Below, one piece after another: positions 9,504 through 21,249 of a stretch of DNA of 64,000 nucleotides. Numbering within the stretch: the first letter of the stretch is position 1; every line of letters starts with the position of its first letter. Under the pieces are notes generated by a model. That model searched no databases. It worked only from the letters and a program-made list of their open reading frames with translations, and was not told the DNA's origin. Made by a program: the position numbers and the translations under genes. Source of the stretch: Aphrocallistes beatrix (lineage: Eukaryota > Porifera > Hexactinellida > Sceptrulophora > Aphrocallistidae). Location: NCBI GenBank assembly GCA_963281255.1, contig OY725489.1, positions 3,596,001 through 3,660,000 of the forward strand. Reading direction: 5' to 3'.

Positions 9504-11574
9504 TCAAACTGTTTCAGAGTCATCAGGGTTAACACTCGTGGAAGGTAATTCTTTCATGGCAACAGATGAGAGCTCAGTACCAAAACCTCCAGATTTATAG
9601 GTCGTAGTATCCTTTTCACGTCTACGCCTGGAGGATTCGGCTGCAATGAATTGGGACTTGAGAACTCTCCGCCTCTTTTGAGTAGCCATAACGGCTTTAA
9701 GTTTACAGCGGTTCCTTTCTTTATCCATCGATGCTAAGTGTTCAAAAGTTATACGGCTACATTGTACATGTTGATCTGACAGAATAGCTGCGAGCATCAT
9801 TGAACCTTCATTGAAAGTGCACACAGCAATAGCAGCAGCGGCTTGAAGTGACTTTTGTCCTACACGTTTTGTCTTTGGAGCATTATGTCATACAACTGAA
9901 TGTAGCGACTCATTACAGTTCTGTGTTAATCCCATTGTCAGAACGGAACACATTTCAATGCTTGCAGATTTCTTGAAAACATCTTCCAGGCGCGAATACT
10001 CGTCTTTATTCAGATAGGGTTGTCGGAGTATGGGAGGTCGATGAGAGGTATTCTCAGCTGAAATTGCGAGGCCCTTTTGAAAGTAACACCAGGATTCTTT
10101 TGAGTGTGGGCAACGATCGTGCTCCTCGACAAATGATTCATCAGTGTGTAAATGGCGTTTTGAATGTCTAGTGGTGTTCTGCCTCTGTTCTTGCCAATAA
10201 CAAGAGCGTATAGATGAGCAATTCTCTCGACTTTTGATGCGAGTATTGGCTTGGAGGGCATTGTTTTCGTAGTTGTCTTCTTTTTGAGGTGTTTCTTTAA
10301 TCGTTTTTGCGTGTGCCCAAGACATTCCTCTTTCCAGATAACTTCCATTCCTTTGTAAGGATTATTCTGTTCCAACCTTTTGAAAGAGCTAGAGTCCCCA
10401 TCTCCCACATATGTAGTATAGGCTAGAAAATGCTTGTCGACTGATCTACCCCAGATTTCTATTGCAGCAGATGATTCTATCGCCTGACTTGTTCCAGAGA
10501 AGTTAGCTGGGCATTCGCTCGAATGTTTCTCCCAGTATTCGCTGTATTCCTCTGGGTTTTCTTTCCTACGTTCTTCCGTCCATCTGATACATTTGTTACA
10601 CACGCGTTCGTAAAGGACGTAGTCAAGGACTTTAATAGCCCCAGCAAATCCTTGATTACTAAAATAGCAGCGCCTGTGCCAAGATCCGTTAAAGCTCACC
10701 GCGCATACCTTGCAACCAGGAATGTTAGATGACTCAGCTTTGGCTCTCACTTCTTTTGCTGTCATGGACATGGATTGCTGGCATATTTTATCTGTAGAAA
10801 GGACAAATTGCGCGAGTAGAGACTTGGACATTCTATGGCAGGTATTTTGTATATCAAGGAGGTTGCAGGTCAATCCAAAATCACTCCAGCTCATTGAAGT
10901 ACAGTGTGCTGTGCTAGCAAAGCTCTAACGTTGACTTCCGATTTTTTTCGGCAAAGCATTTGAGGATCGTACACAGCTTCATTAAGTTTCATTCCAACCG
11001 GACAGGATGTGGGAAATTCAGCAAGCACAAGATGGCAGCGACTGCATTTCAACAAGGGATATGATTGTAACCCATCACGAAAAGCGTATTGATACAGATT
11101 CAAATTTCCAGTGCAGTGTGCCTCAGTGCATCTCAATAGAGAAAATACCGTACTCAGTATATCGATATCAATTATTTGCGAGCCATGAGGAACGTAGAGA
11201 TCACGAAATGATTGAGCTCCATCCTTCTGTACCATAATACTGAGGCGTTTATTGGACTGAGGAAACTTCACTTGCTGTAATAGTGTTTTAGATTTCGGAG
11301 TGCTGGTAGGACGCGGTAATCGCTTTGTGGTGGATGGTGTGAAAGTAGATTTTCTTTTGACTCCCTCACCCTTCCGAAACCTCCCAGTGTTGAGTTTATG
11401 TCCTCGCTGCTTTTTGGTATGAACTGGGGTAGCTGGTGCCGTGTTATCCGATTCAAGAGAGGGCTACTTGAGACCCACTTGACTCCATGCTAGATTCAAA
11501 ATCAGCCGGAATGCAAACCTTCGGGAGATCTGCGCTGCGAAATGTAGAAATAGTTCCTTGTTCTGAAGAAGACA
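9504..11574 (-). pseudogene. Mutator/Kolobok-like (PF20700-type) transposase, decayed
   Basis: Read leftward from an ATG at 11574 (MSSSEQGTISTFRSADLP). In order: a basic low-complexity linker; a zinc-ribbon part (YAFRDGLQSYPLLKCSRCHL, about 11050-11110); the RNase H-like core with CAVSFNGSWHRR (about 10690) and YVGDGDSSSFKRL (about 10400); ECLGHTQKRLKKHLK; NESLHSVV (about 9890-9910); and a C-terminal tail FNEGSMMLAAILSD followed by a basic segment, ending at 9504. The frame is broken at least three times (a stop near 11463 and shifts near 11270, 10893 and 10050). Asn stands where the family normally has the first catalytic Asp (SFDG). A close relative lies at 44243-45513; a more distant one is in the 33579-37931 element. 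Confidence 0.82.
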
Positions 11575-11579
11575 TTTTT

Positions 11580-12460
11580 TGAATTAGTTATGACATTAAT
11601 TATTTCCATACTTATATTGATTTGGTGTAACAACGTTAAAATTAACTACAGTTGTAGTGCCCATAATAGTTCCACCTCACATGCTAATAATAGAACTAGT
11701 TTCTTGTATTGTGGTGACAGAATTCTAAATATAGCTAGCCATGTACAGTACACATGCGCATGTTGATATTTTTAGAATTTTGCCAATTATGGATGGTGTT
11801 TGCATTTATCAATTTCTTACTAAGCTAAATTCCAATTGCACTTGGTTGTAACGTGCTTACATATCTACTGTTATGTGTGCATTGCTATTGTGACATATTG
11901 TTGTCTGGGATGGAAAATGGAGCCTTGAATGGGGCACCTCCCAATAACGCGCACCCTTATGTGGTCTGTAAAGAACCTTTTTGTTCGCATAAAACAGTGG
12001 TTCCCAACCCCTTTTACCTCGTGCACCTCATGACACCTACAAATTATTTTGTGCACCCCAGGACCTATGCCAGGATCTAGGAGTAATGTGCATATAACTT
12101 CAAAAATAATTCTGTTAAAAATGCTCAATATTCAGTTCTAATCCTTGTCCCGTGCAGTTCTAATCCTTGACTCGTTGATGTGTAGCCATTTATAGTCTAG
12201 TGACTTTTGATCATTGTTTAGGGAAATGAGCACGGTTGGACATGTTTAGCATGCTTTTTGTGGTGATTATGTAGACCAAAAGGGATGAGTTTGAAATAAG
12301 CGACATTTATTCTGAGAAAGTCTCTCGACCCTGTGCCTGTGGATCAAAACAAATGATTGCAATAGTACTATTTGGACGAAATAGCTTATTCACAAATCAT
12401 TGTTAAATTTAGACCGAGCGGAGTCGCGAGAGGGATTACTCGATAGGGTTCAAACAAGTT
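11580..12460. other. Gap with one hAT-like terminus
   Basis: At 11995 the sequence CAGTGGTTCCCAACCCCTTT has the form of a hAT-superfamily MITE end; I could not find its partner end or a target duplication. At about 12136-12170 the word CAGTTCTAATCCTTG occurs twice. No gene seen. Confidence 0.4.
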
Positions 12461-12464
12461 TTAA

Positions 12465-13633
12465 GGTTGGCCTTTCCTATGAGCATTTTGTTTTTTATTT
12501 AAAATTTGCCAAAAGTCAATTTTAATCATTTTAGGATCACTAAAGGGGTTCTAAACATTAATTTTGATTTTTGAATTTCAATGCTAATATTTCGCCACTT
12601 AGAGCCACTTGTACCACTTGCTGTCGCCTAAAAAAGGGCACATTTTGTCTCATATCCATAACTTCTTTGTACCATGTCAGATCATCATTTTAATGCTAAA
12701 TTCGTGCTCAGCACTAAATTCCCAGCAATTTGATATATATTAGTATATTGGACATATTTGAAGAAATTCTTTGGCTGCGGCTTCCTAGCAACGGTCAGGA
12801 ATGTGGAAAAATTCCTGGCCGTTGCTATGCACGGACATCCAAAAGATTCTCCAAATATGGTCAATATATATATCAAATTGCTGGAAATTTAGTGCTGAGT
12901 ATGAATTTAGTAATAAAATGATGATCTGACATGATTCAAAGAAGTTATTGATCTCGGATTCCGGCGGACACTATCGAATGTGGTTATTTTTGGGTGTCCA
13001 GTCAGCAATGACCAGTTTTTACACTTTTGATCGAAAAAATTTGATAAACCATTTTTTGAAGTTAAGTTGTGCTATAAGTTGTCGAATAAGGATATTTGCA
13101 TGTTATTTAATATTCCAAAGCAGTTAAAACTAATGAAAATTGAGGTACATATATAAATAATTTCTAAAACCTATTTTCAGAGACTTTTTTTCAGCAATTA
13201 TAAAGGTGATAACTTTTTGTAAATTCAACATAGGGGCGAAAACTCTGATAGATCTCGAAGAGTAGAACATAATGAACAGACAGATTTTTGATAATACAAA
13301 TAAAAAGAGAATTATGAAAAAAATAGTGTCAAAATTACTAAAAATATAATTCCTCGGTTGTTTTGGTGTGAATTTTTAACAATTTTCAAAAATCTGTCTG
13401 TTCATTACTTAGATCATCGATTTATGAATCAATTTGAAAAGTTTCTAAAGGATTGTGAGCATATTGTGTCCGATTTCTTTCTTGTAAAATGACCAAATTT
13501 TTCAAAAAAAAATTTATCTGTTGCAATATTTTAATTATTAATGCAGTTTTGCAGATAACCCTGCGATTCAAATCTGCACTGAAAAAATTTAATGAATCGG
13601 TTGAAAAGTTAGCTATTATAGGAAAGGCCAACC
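12465..13633. mobile_element. TTAA-target element, family B, copy 2
   Basis: TTAA at 12461-12464 and 13634-13637. Ends are GGTTGGCCTTTCCTAT and its perfect inverted complement ATAGGAAAGGCCAACC. 1169 bp, homologous along its length to 8205-9425, including the internal palindrome (12690-12910) with ATTCCTGGCCGTTGCTA and its complement. No transposase frame. Confidence 0.88.
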
Positions 13634-13639
13634 TTAAGA

Positions 13640-14340
13640 ATGGAATTTTGTTACATTCCTATGCTGCTTTGATGTTGCTAGAGGGCTAAGTTTGCCGAAT
13701 AAGACGACTTGTATACAAAGTCATTTGTCGCATTTGTGGCTGCAAATATCTGATGGGTCTACTCTAGGTGTCCGAATATACTGGGCCCCGCTTATTAATT
13801 AATGTTTATTTTCTAGCCCCCCTCCCCCGTTTATTTAATCTCGTAAATTGACTTTGAAAGTTTACCCAAAAATGTTTTTTTATCGCATGTACTATTTCAT
13901 CAATTATCTTCTATCTGAAATCAATAGAATATTTTATTTCTTATTCTAGATAATATTTTGAGTATTACTGTGTGATACATCAACTAATTTCAAATCAACC
14001 CTCCCGTATAACCACTCGAGTATACTTACAAGCTTCTCTCAAAAATGTTCTAGATTTAAAATACGAATTCCATGGAAAATCCAGGGAAATTAGTGATGTC
14101 TTTTATACTCAGGTCTGTGCATACCACTTGTGCCAGGCCGGGCTCCAGCACTCATTTTAGAACTGTGCTACAATATTACATAGGATCATAGATCCAATGT
14201 AATAATATATGAAGCAGACAAATGGTATTATGTAGGTCTAGTGATATTATTACTTATTTATCAACAAGTACTTTATTATAATAATAGTTATACTAAGTAA
14301 TAGTTATCAATGAATCACATGATTGTTACATACATACAAA
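13640..14340. other. Gap
   Basis: AT-rich, no supported gene or repeat end. Contains ATAATATTA-rich tracts near 14170-14300. Confidence 0.4.
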
Positions 14341-14342
14341 AT

Positions 14343-14828
14343 CTACTCCAAGCAAGTGAGTATCTCTAATTGTGGATAGTCGAGCATTTTATCTGCTGGC
14401 AAATACTGTTGCTTGAATTTTTCTTCCCTTTGCTCGAATGTTAGCTTCGGTGGATTCCACCGGAATGCTTTACCATATTGTTTAACATGCTCTTTGTATG
14501 CATGAAACTGGTCACATCCAAATTCTTGCATGAATTGTTAATCAGTGTAGGACGCGAAGATGTCTAGCCAATAATCAGAATGATGGCGTCTACGGCGGAT
14601 ATGGGTAGTCAATGTATTTCGTTCTGTTCGAAATGTAAGCTGGAGCTGTTCACTCTCGCCTCCACTCCAGATGTGTTCGATGACGTCTCTGCACAAGTGA
14701 AAATTATTTTGGCCGGCTCTCTTCTCAATTATTATGTTCTGATTGCACTCCCCAATTCGTAACTTCCCTGGCACGAACTGAGGGAAGATGTTACATGCAC
14801 GTTGATATGTACTCATTTTTCCCAACAT
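14343..14828 (-). pseudogene. Repeated ORF of unknown function, longer copy
   Basis: From ATG 14828, MLGKMSTYQRACNIFP continues through GKLRIGECNQNIIIEKRAG, HLCRDVIEHIWSG and a basic TTHIRRRRHHS segment to a TAA at about 14538-14540. The same frame then reopens (MQEFGCDQFHAYKEHVKQYG ... WNPPKLTFEQREEKFKQQYL) to 14343. A single stop therefore separates two parts of one ~160-codon frame. A second copy of the first part is at 27291-27555 with few changes, and the non-coding flank (to about 15015) is shared too. I do not recognise the family. It may be a transposon-borne gene or an exon carried by a nonautonomous element. Confidence 0.5.
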
Positions 14829-15131
14829 TTTATTTGACGTTTTCAGAATTATTTTGTAGAATGACTTTTATGATTTTACTTCTGGATGCGTGATTTGAGC
14901 AAATTTATTGTATTTATATTTATTTAATAGATATCCATTTGCAGTTGTAATTGTACGTCTGTGTGTCTGTGTATGAGTGTTGCTAAATTTAGACATGTTC
15001 TATAGATGTAATATATCTATTTTTAGACTAAACTGGCGTTTGGTATTAATTTCAATGCGTATAATGCCTAAAACGTAGCAACTGGTTTGAATGTTTAGAA
15101 CTTAATGGCTTTCAATTTAACTTACAGAAAC

Positions 15132-15300
15132 ACAAGCGCGCTTCGCTTGCTTGCGGACACTTTGTGTTCGCCAGACGCGCCATTTGGGCGCCTGGGCTCA
15201 CACTGGTTAATTATAAGGTTGATAATCACTCTAAACATGTCTGTCTTAATGTTATAATCTACATCACTGGATAAATCACCAAATTGTCAATTTTATTTGA
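15132..15300 (+). repeat. R500 repeat, truncated copy 2
   Basis: The head CAAGCGCGCTTCGCTTGCTT, a diverged GGACAC...GTGTTC hairpin, GGTTAATTATAAGG, then TCACTGGATAAATCACCAAA. The distal half is missing. Confidence 0.7.
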
Positions 15301-15397
15301 TATCTGAGTCCCTAATTTATGGAACTTGGCGGAAACTTTCCGAATTCTACTTGTAATTGCCTAATTTACGGAATACTCCATTCCAGATTATCTCAGT

Positions 15398-15623
15398 CAG
15401 GGCTGTATCAACCCAGTTGGCAAAAACAAGTCATTTTTCATGGAAATTCCTTGCCCACAACTCATTCAACTCTTTCAAAAAATGAGTTGTCTACAGCCCA
15501 CTAATTTTCGGAATGATTCATTTGTACTAAATGAACTGGTTTCAACAATTCATTTTCATTTGACGACTATAATCAACTCATTGGTATGATTTTGCCAACT
15601 CAAAATGGGTTGATACAGCCCTG
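15398..15623. mobile_element. hAT-type MITE
   Basis: Perfect 18-bp terminal inverted repeats CAGGGCTGTATCAACCCA ... TGGGTTGATACAGCCCTG. Flanks ATCTCAGT (15390-15397) and ACCTCAGT (15624-15631) match at 7 of 8 positions, as an aged 8-bp hAT duplication. 226 bp, non-coding. Confidence 0.82.
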
Positions 15624-15631
15624 ACCTCAGT

Positions 15632-18330
15632 AACCAAACTTGGTGGAACCGATCAGGAAATTACGGATGATTAATTACATTTCTACTATTAAGTTCCAAT
15701 TTATACATACATACGGACGAGATCCTTCCTCCATGCTATAAGATCATCTCCCTACTGGTGCTACACTCAAATTGTATTACGTTTATTCATACTTTTCTTC
15801 AAATGTCCAATTTTAGATATAAAGCGATAGTACTTTTGAGTAATATTTGCGATTATGATTTAGGTTTTGGCAAATTTTAAAGTGATGTAAAATGTATAAT
15901 ATTACATTTTTGAATTAATTTTCATAGTCACTAACTTATTTTAAATCCGTTTTACTTACAATATTGGAATGCTTCTCAGTAATATTCATAAACTATCTAT
16001 TGCGTTCCTATATACACTTCACTTTTCTGAGAATTGCTGATGATATTTCCTATATTATCTCATCACCTGGAAGGAAGGGCTAGACCACACATGTGGATGC
16101 AATTGTAGGCTCAAGCAATGAATATAAATAACAATATTTGCCCTATTATTTATCAGTTGTAACTTGCAAATCGCAACTCATGCTGGGAATACGCAGCTCA
16201 TACTGGGAACACACAACTCGTAGGGTCTTCGCTCATCTGGGGAGGCAGGCCTAACTTGCGCACTGATTTGGTGGATGGTAGTATATGCTTATGGGCATGT
16301 TGATTTACACCTACTATTGTTTCATTCTCAGTCTTCTAATTATATAGACGTGGCAATGGTGTCACAATCTCGTGGTCTTTCAACATTTTGGTCTTTGGTG
16401 TCTGAACTCAATGGAACCATACCCTAAACTATGGATAATAATATTCGCATTAGAAGTTTGTATTCACTTTTACTGATTTTAATTGTACCATGGATCAGAA
16501 TGTAAGAGTCCGAAAAATTTGTGGTGAATGCTTACATGTTTATTTTTCACAATTCTGACTTTTTCGTGCAGAATAATTAGTTGAACAGTTTGAAATTTTC
16601 AGATCTAATAACATGTTGGATTGATTATTGAACCGCAATATATATATATATATTTTAATCAATTCCAAAATTGATCATAATGAATTCAGATTGTGAATAT
16701 AAATTTAATATTGTTTGAACCATGGATAAATGACTTAGTGTTATATGCGGTATTCACTTATAGTTAAAATGACAATCCTCACAAACTTTTATGATTTCGT
16801 TCTCAGAATTTGTTCATTCTATAAACATTATGTTACCATAATATAAGCTCTAAGCCTAATGCTTTAAATATTACCGTACAGATTTTCAAATTGATTACCC
16901 TCTTCAAAGTTTTAGATGAATACGTCAAAAAAAGTCAAAAAATATACTAAATTTTGAATAAATTCTGTAAATCAGGTGGCAATGTAAAAATTTGCACTTT
17001 TTAACGAAAGACGCTCGGTCGAAATTAAGGATATATATCAATTAAGAGATATCCGATGTCAAATGAAGTTTCTTAAGATACCAAATAGTTGAATTCGAGG
17101 AAAGTTGAAGTATTATTACCTATAGCAACGGAGATTTTGAATTTTAAATAATACATCGGGTTCAAATAGTGGTGTCACTGATGTTAGACGTTCATTTTAA
17201 CTATATTGATATACCCGAGTTGACATATATCACAGTTTATGATAATAATTCAGCACAAACCATTTTTCCATTCATACGTAATACAATGGATGTATACGGA
17301 AGCGTTAAGCAAATACTTAGTTTTACTTAATATAAACATAATCCTTTTTATTAATACATATATACTATATGATAAAATTAAAATATCTATATATAATTGA
17401 AGATACAATTGCTTGGAAGTACTCCGCTTATTGGAACAAACTGAGCTAATCTGATCAAATTTATCACAATCAAGACACGATTCAATTCCAATTATATCAG
17501 GATACATTATAATGAATTAGGTCAATTCGGGTAAATGATGTCTAAATTTTGACTCAAAAATTGTAGTAACTGTGGAAGAGTACCTGAGGAGTCCAAATAC
17601 AAGTATTGTATAAGGGGTGGACACTGGTGTAGCTAGGGATTGAAGCTTGCTAGGGCACATGTAAATTATTTCTGTGTGAAACACGACGACGCCTAGAGTC
17701 GATTACCAATACCTTACACATTGATGAAAGTACCAAACTATAATGTTTAAGATAGGAATTTGTCCATACTAGCAATTGGAATTTTGGAATTTTGGGATTT
17801 TTTTCAGTACACATAGCAATAGTATTATTAATAAATTAAAATCACGTTCTTGCTAGTAGGTGAAGCAGGCAAGATGAGGCAAGTCACAGGTGTCCAAGAC
17901 ATAATGTGATCGCTTTCATTCAGCGAAAAATAGAGTCGTCTGGATCATATCAAATTGATACAGCAAATTAGCTAATAGTTGAATCCTGGCGACAGAATAA
18001 GATGATATCTATATATCTACATATCTATTTATGTGCATATACAGAATATATATAATTTTAAGTTACGTACATATGTTAAAAATATGCATTGGAATTGCGG
18101 AAAACCAAATTAAAATGGGATAATTTTAATTCTGGATCAATTGTAAGGGTATTCTATTTTCCAAACTCAACTCGATGGAAATTTGGAAAAGCATGGAACC
18201 AGGAGCCCATGGTTGGTGTGTTTCAAAAGTATTGGCAGTAAATCTAAACACTAGTATTTCGAAACCTGAATTGATAACGCAGTTTCTAAAAATTGCATAA
18301 TAGTAATGATACAATAATGTAACAATGTGC
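15632..18330. other. Long gap, no gene recognised
   Basis: AT-rich with (TA)n at about 16638-16653. Only short, composition-driven open frames; no motif, TIR pair or RNA gene seen. Confidence 0.45.
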
Positions 18331-18339
18331 GATAAATCA

Positions 18340-21212
18340 ATATTTTATCTTTTTCCCTTTCGACTCTATGCACATTTTCAGGCGTTTAGGCATAGAACAC
18401 ACGAAATTTCTAAGAAAATCGGGGGTAAATGTTTCCCACTCTGTAAGGATGCAGTTCCTAAATCTTGCAAATTATTGAAACATCTCTTGGATAGCTTCTG
18501 CTTAAGAACGCCCCAGATGTTTTCAAAAGGGTTTAAGGATATCGCCCGTGAAAAATCCATAGGTTTGGCTTACAGCATATATCAAGAATAGAGCTTTATA
18601 AGATGTTAAGCGTGGGCAGGTAGTGCAATTAAAAAATATTGAGACATGCCAAACAGTTTTTGGTTCGCATTTCTAGTTTTTGAGTTACAGCGTCTCGTTT
18701 TTCCATAGCACATCTTAATGGTAAGCCCTCCTCCACTCTGTGATTTTTTTGAAACACATGTTTGGATCAAATGCTTCGAAAATATATTCATGCATAGTCT
18801 ATAAAATTTTCAATCGCATAGAACCAAAAGAAAGCTAAAATAACCAAAATTAATAATTTTATAGGGGTTTGAAAAAAATTGCCAAAAAACGGCGAAAAAG
18901 GCCCGATTTTCTTTGGAAATGAGCAATAAAAGCATAAATTTATAAGACATCGAAAATCGAGTGGTCCTACGCTCATCGCCTAATGATATGGAACAACTCC
19001 TGAAATTCTCAAAGCAATTTTGAGTTCAAACTTTTGAAAGACGGTCAATTTTGGAATTTTAATGTCCCGAGATATAGGGATTTGAAGTTTTGATGCTAAG
19101 AACGATGTAAAATGAGCTATTATCGATAAATAAAAGCATCCATGGGCATTTAACCGCATGTATACTAATGAATTAGATGTATTTCAACAGATTTTGATGA
19201 AAATAGCAAAATTATACTGAAAATTCACAAATTACCTTGAGGCCTCTAACCCCGAATATTTTGAACCAATTAGGGAATATAATTCATATTCCTAGCAGTA
19301 CAAAGTATAATTCATCGGTTTAGAATGAATAAAGAGCTTCTAAAAAGTATATTAGGAAGTTAGAGCGAGAGTCTACGACTTTTAGTTTTCAAGTTAGGAT
19401 TTTCGAAAAATGCTACGTCATCACGTGATAAAAATTTAAAACTTAGCATTCCATTCCATGTAGTACACTTATTATTTAAGAATCAGATATATACCGTCTT
19501 GAAAAGTATATTAGGAATTGAGAGCTAAGAATTTGGGTGTATATTTCCCGAGATATGGAGGAATCTGTTTTTGGACCATAAATGGGGGGCTTTGACCGAA
19601 TTTTGGCTATAAATGCTTTGAACTTCAAAATAATTATGTTGAGTGCTTCAAAATTTCTGTATCCATTGCTAGTCACTATTGCATTGTTTTTTGAGTATAA
19701 TAGCTACTTTTGGGAACTTATTTCATGACAAGATTCGCCATTTTCTAATATATTCAAAGTTCTCCATAGAATTTGTATTACAATAAAATCGATGATAAGT
19801 CAAGAAATATTTACTTTTTGACAAAGAGATGTTTGAGGAACCTATATATTATCATATATATCCTTTCATTTAAGATTACAATTGATTATATATCTTCAAT
19901 AGTTTTAAGCATTGACATCGAGCACTTTCGGGGCCATAGAGAGGTTTGATGTCCGAACTTTACCTACAATATACTATAACTTGCGAACTAGTGGTCGGAT
20001 CTGAACAAATTTTTTATAAAAACTGTTCAGAATTCTTTTCTATACACAATAGCTAATATCACAACCACCATTTCCGAGCATTTTAGAAATGAGGTCCCTC
20101 ATAAGGATATTTTTGATTGGATTTTTAGTGCCCCTTTTTCTAAATTCATCTGTTTTATTATTTTTAAAGGGGCCAAACCATTTTGTGGTTCATATATTTG
20201 AAAAAATATCAGATAAGTTAGAAAATAATTGATGAATGCGCCGCAAAACCACGAATAACTTTCCGATTTTTAGTACGACTGAGCTTTAGGTGCTCAGTTC
20301 TAGAATATCAAAATAAATACCGTCCAACAAGTATGATTAGATGGTAGACTACTCAATAATTCAATGGAATTAGCAATAAAAAATTTCACCATTTTTTTTT
20401 TGTCAGGCGATGTTTTTCGAGGGCGGTATCCTTAAATCTGGCGAATAAGCTGGCCACTCAAATAATTGAAGCTTTTGGCTCTCTTTCCATGATTTACTGA
20501 GCTTGGATCGCTGAATTGGTGAAATTGTCCTCGAGTCCAGCCATCTGGATAGTAAACATTAGCAATTTCGAGTAGGCATTCATTCAGCGTATCAATATAC
20601 ATCTTAGAAGTAAAATTAATTTTAAAAAACTTTAGAATTGGGGTACCTCTGGATGAAATCCCCCCCATACATGTAGCTTCGGCGTATGTCTCTGAACCTT
20701 TGAAATTGGATTTTCTTGAGACTTGGTCCATATTCCTACAGTCCCTCTATTTAACCAGATAGAGCATTCATCGGTGAAGAAAACATTTGCCCATTCCCTC
20801 TTTTTATGAATTTTACACCATTCAACTCTCTTTTTTGCAGGTTCATCGGTAATGAATGGTCCAATAACAGGAGATCTAGAGTCAAATCCACACGCGCGAG
20901 TCGCTCGATAGACAGTCGACTTGGATGGGGTATCTGTGAACTTAGATGAAAGGTTTGGGTGGAGAGAATGTGAGGACATCTTCGGATAACAGTTTAAAGT
21001 TCATTAAATTGATTGTTTTTGTGAATATGTAATAACTTTCGGCCGTCCACTAACATTCTTGTGTTGTAGCTTTTCTCCTCACGAACTATAGATTTTATGC
21101 GAAAAACTGTTCTTATCGGTATCCGCGTTCTTCGAGAAATTTCAGTTGGGGATGTGATTCCTGCATCGATTAGAGTTTTTACCTTCTTCCTCTGTTCTAA
21201 TTGAGTCATTCT
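18340..21212 (-). pseudogene. Tc1-like transposase, split by a TTAA element
   Basis: Starts near ATG 21212 (MTQLEQRKKVKTLIDAGITS) with a helix-turn-helix (TPTEISRRT, TVFRIKSIV). It continues in shifted frames: TPSKSTVYRATRACGFDSR, then ANVFFTDECSIWL with the first catalytic Asp (about 20780), LHVWGGISSRGTP, and WPAYSPDL at about 20436-20460. There the frame meets a TTAA insertion (18537-20431). The frame resumes on the other side as NPFENIWGVLKQKLSKR (about 18480-18535), so together they give the canonical SPDLNPxEN block with the third catalytic residues. The C-terminal tail (RNCILTEWETFTPDFLRNF ... ESKGKKIKY) ends near 18340 in another frame. The second catalytic Asp block is degraded. Confidence 0.85.
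18537..20431 (+). mobile_element. TTAA-target nonautonomous element, family A, copy 2
   Basis: TTAA at 18533-18536 and 20432-20435. Ends GGATATCGCCCGTGAAAAA-like and, inverted, GGATACCGCCCTCGAAAAA. About 1.90 kb, non-coding, same orientation as copy 1. It shares left-end variants (AATCCATAGGTTTGGCTTAC) with copy 3, so copies 2 and 3 are closer to each other than to copy 1. It lies inside the transposase SPDL|NP codons, which rejoin in frame if the element and one TTAA are removed. Confidence 0.9.
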
Positions 21213-21249
21213 AAGGCTTAATAAAGGTGAATGTTCTAAAAACATGCCA

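Noticed and set aside
12685..12921. Two short frames on opposite strands with similar translations
   Set aside because: They are the two arms of the family B palindrome and therefore mirror each other.
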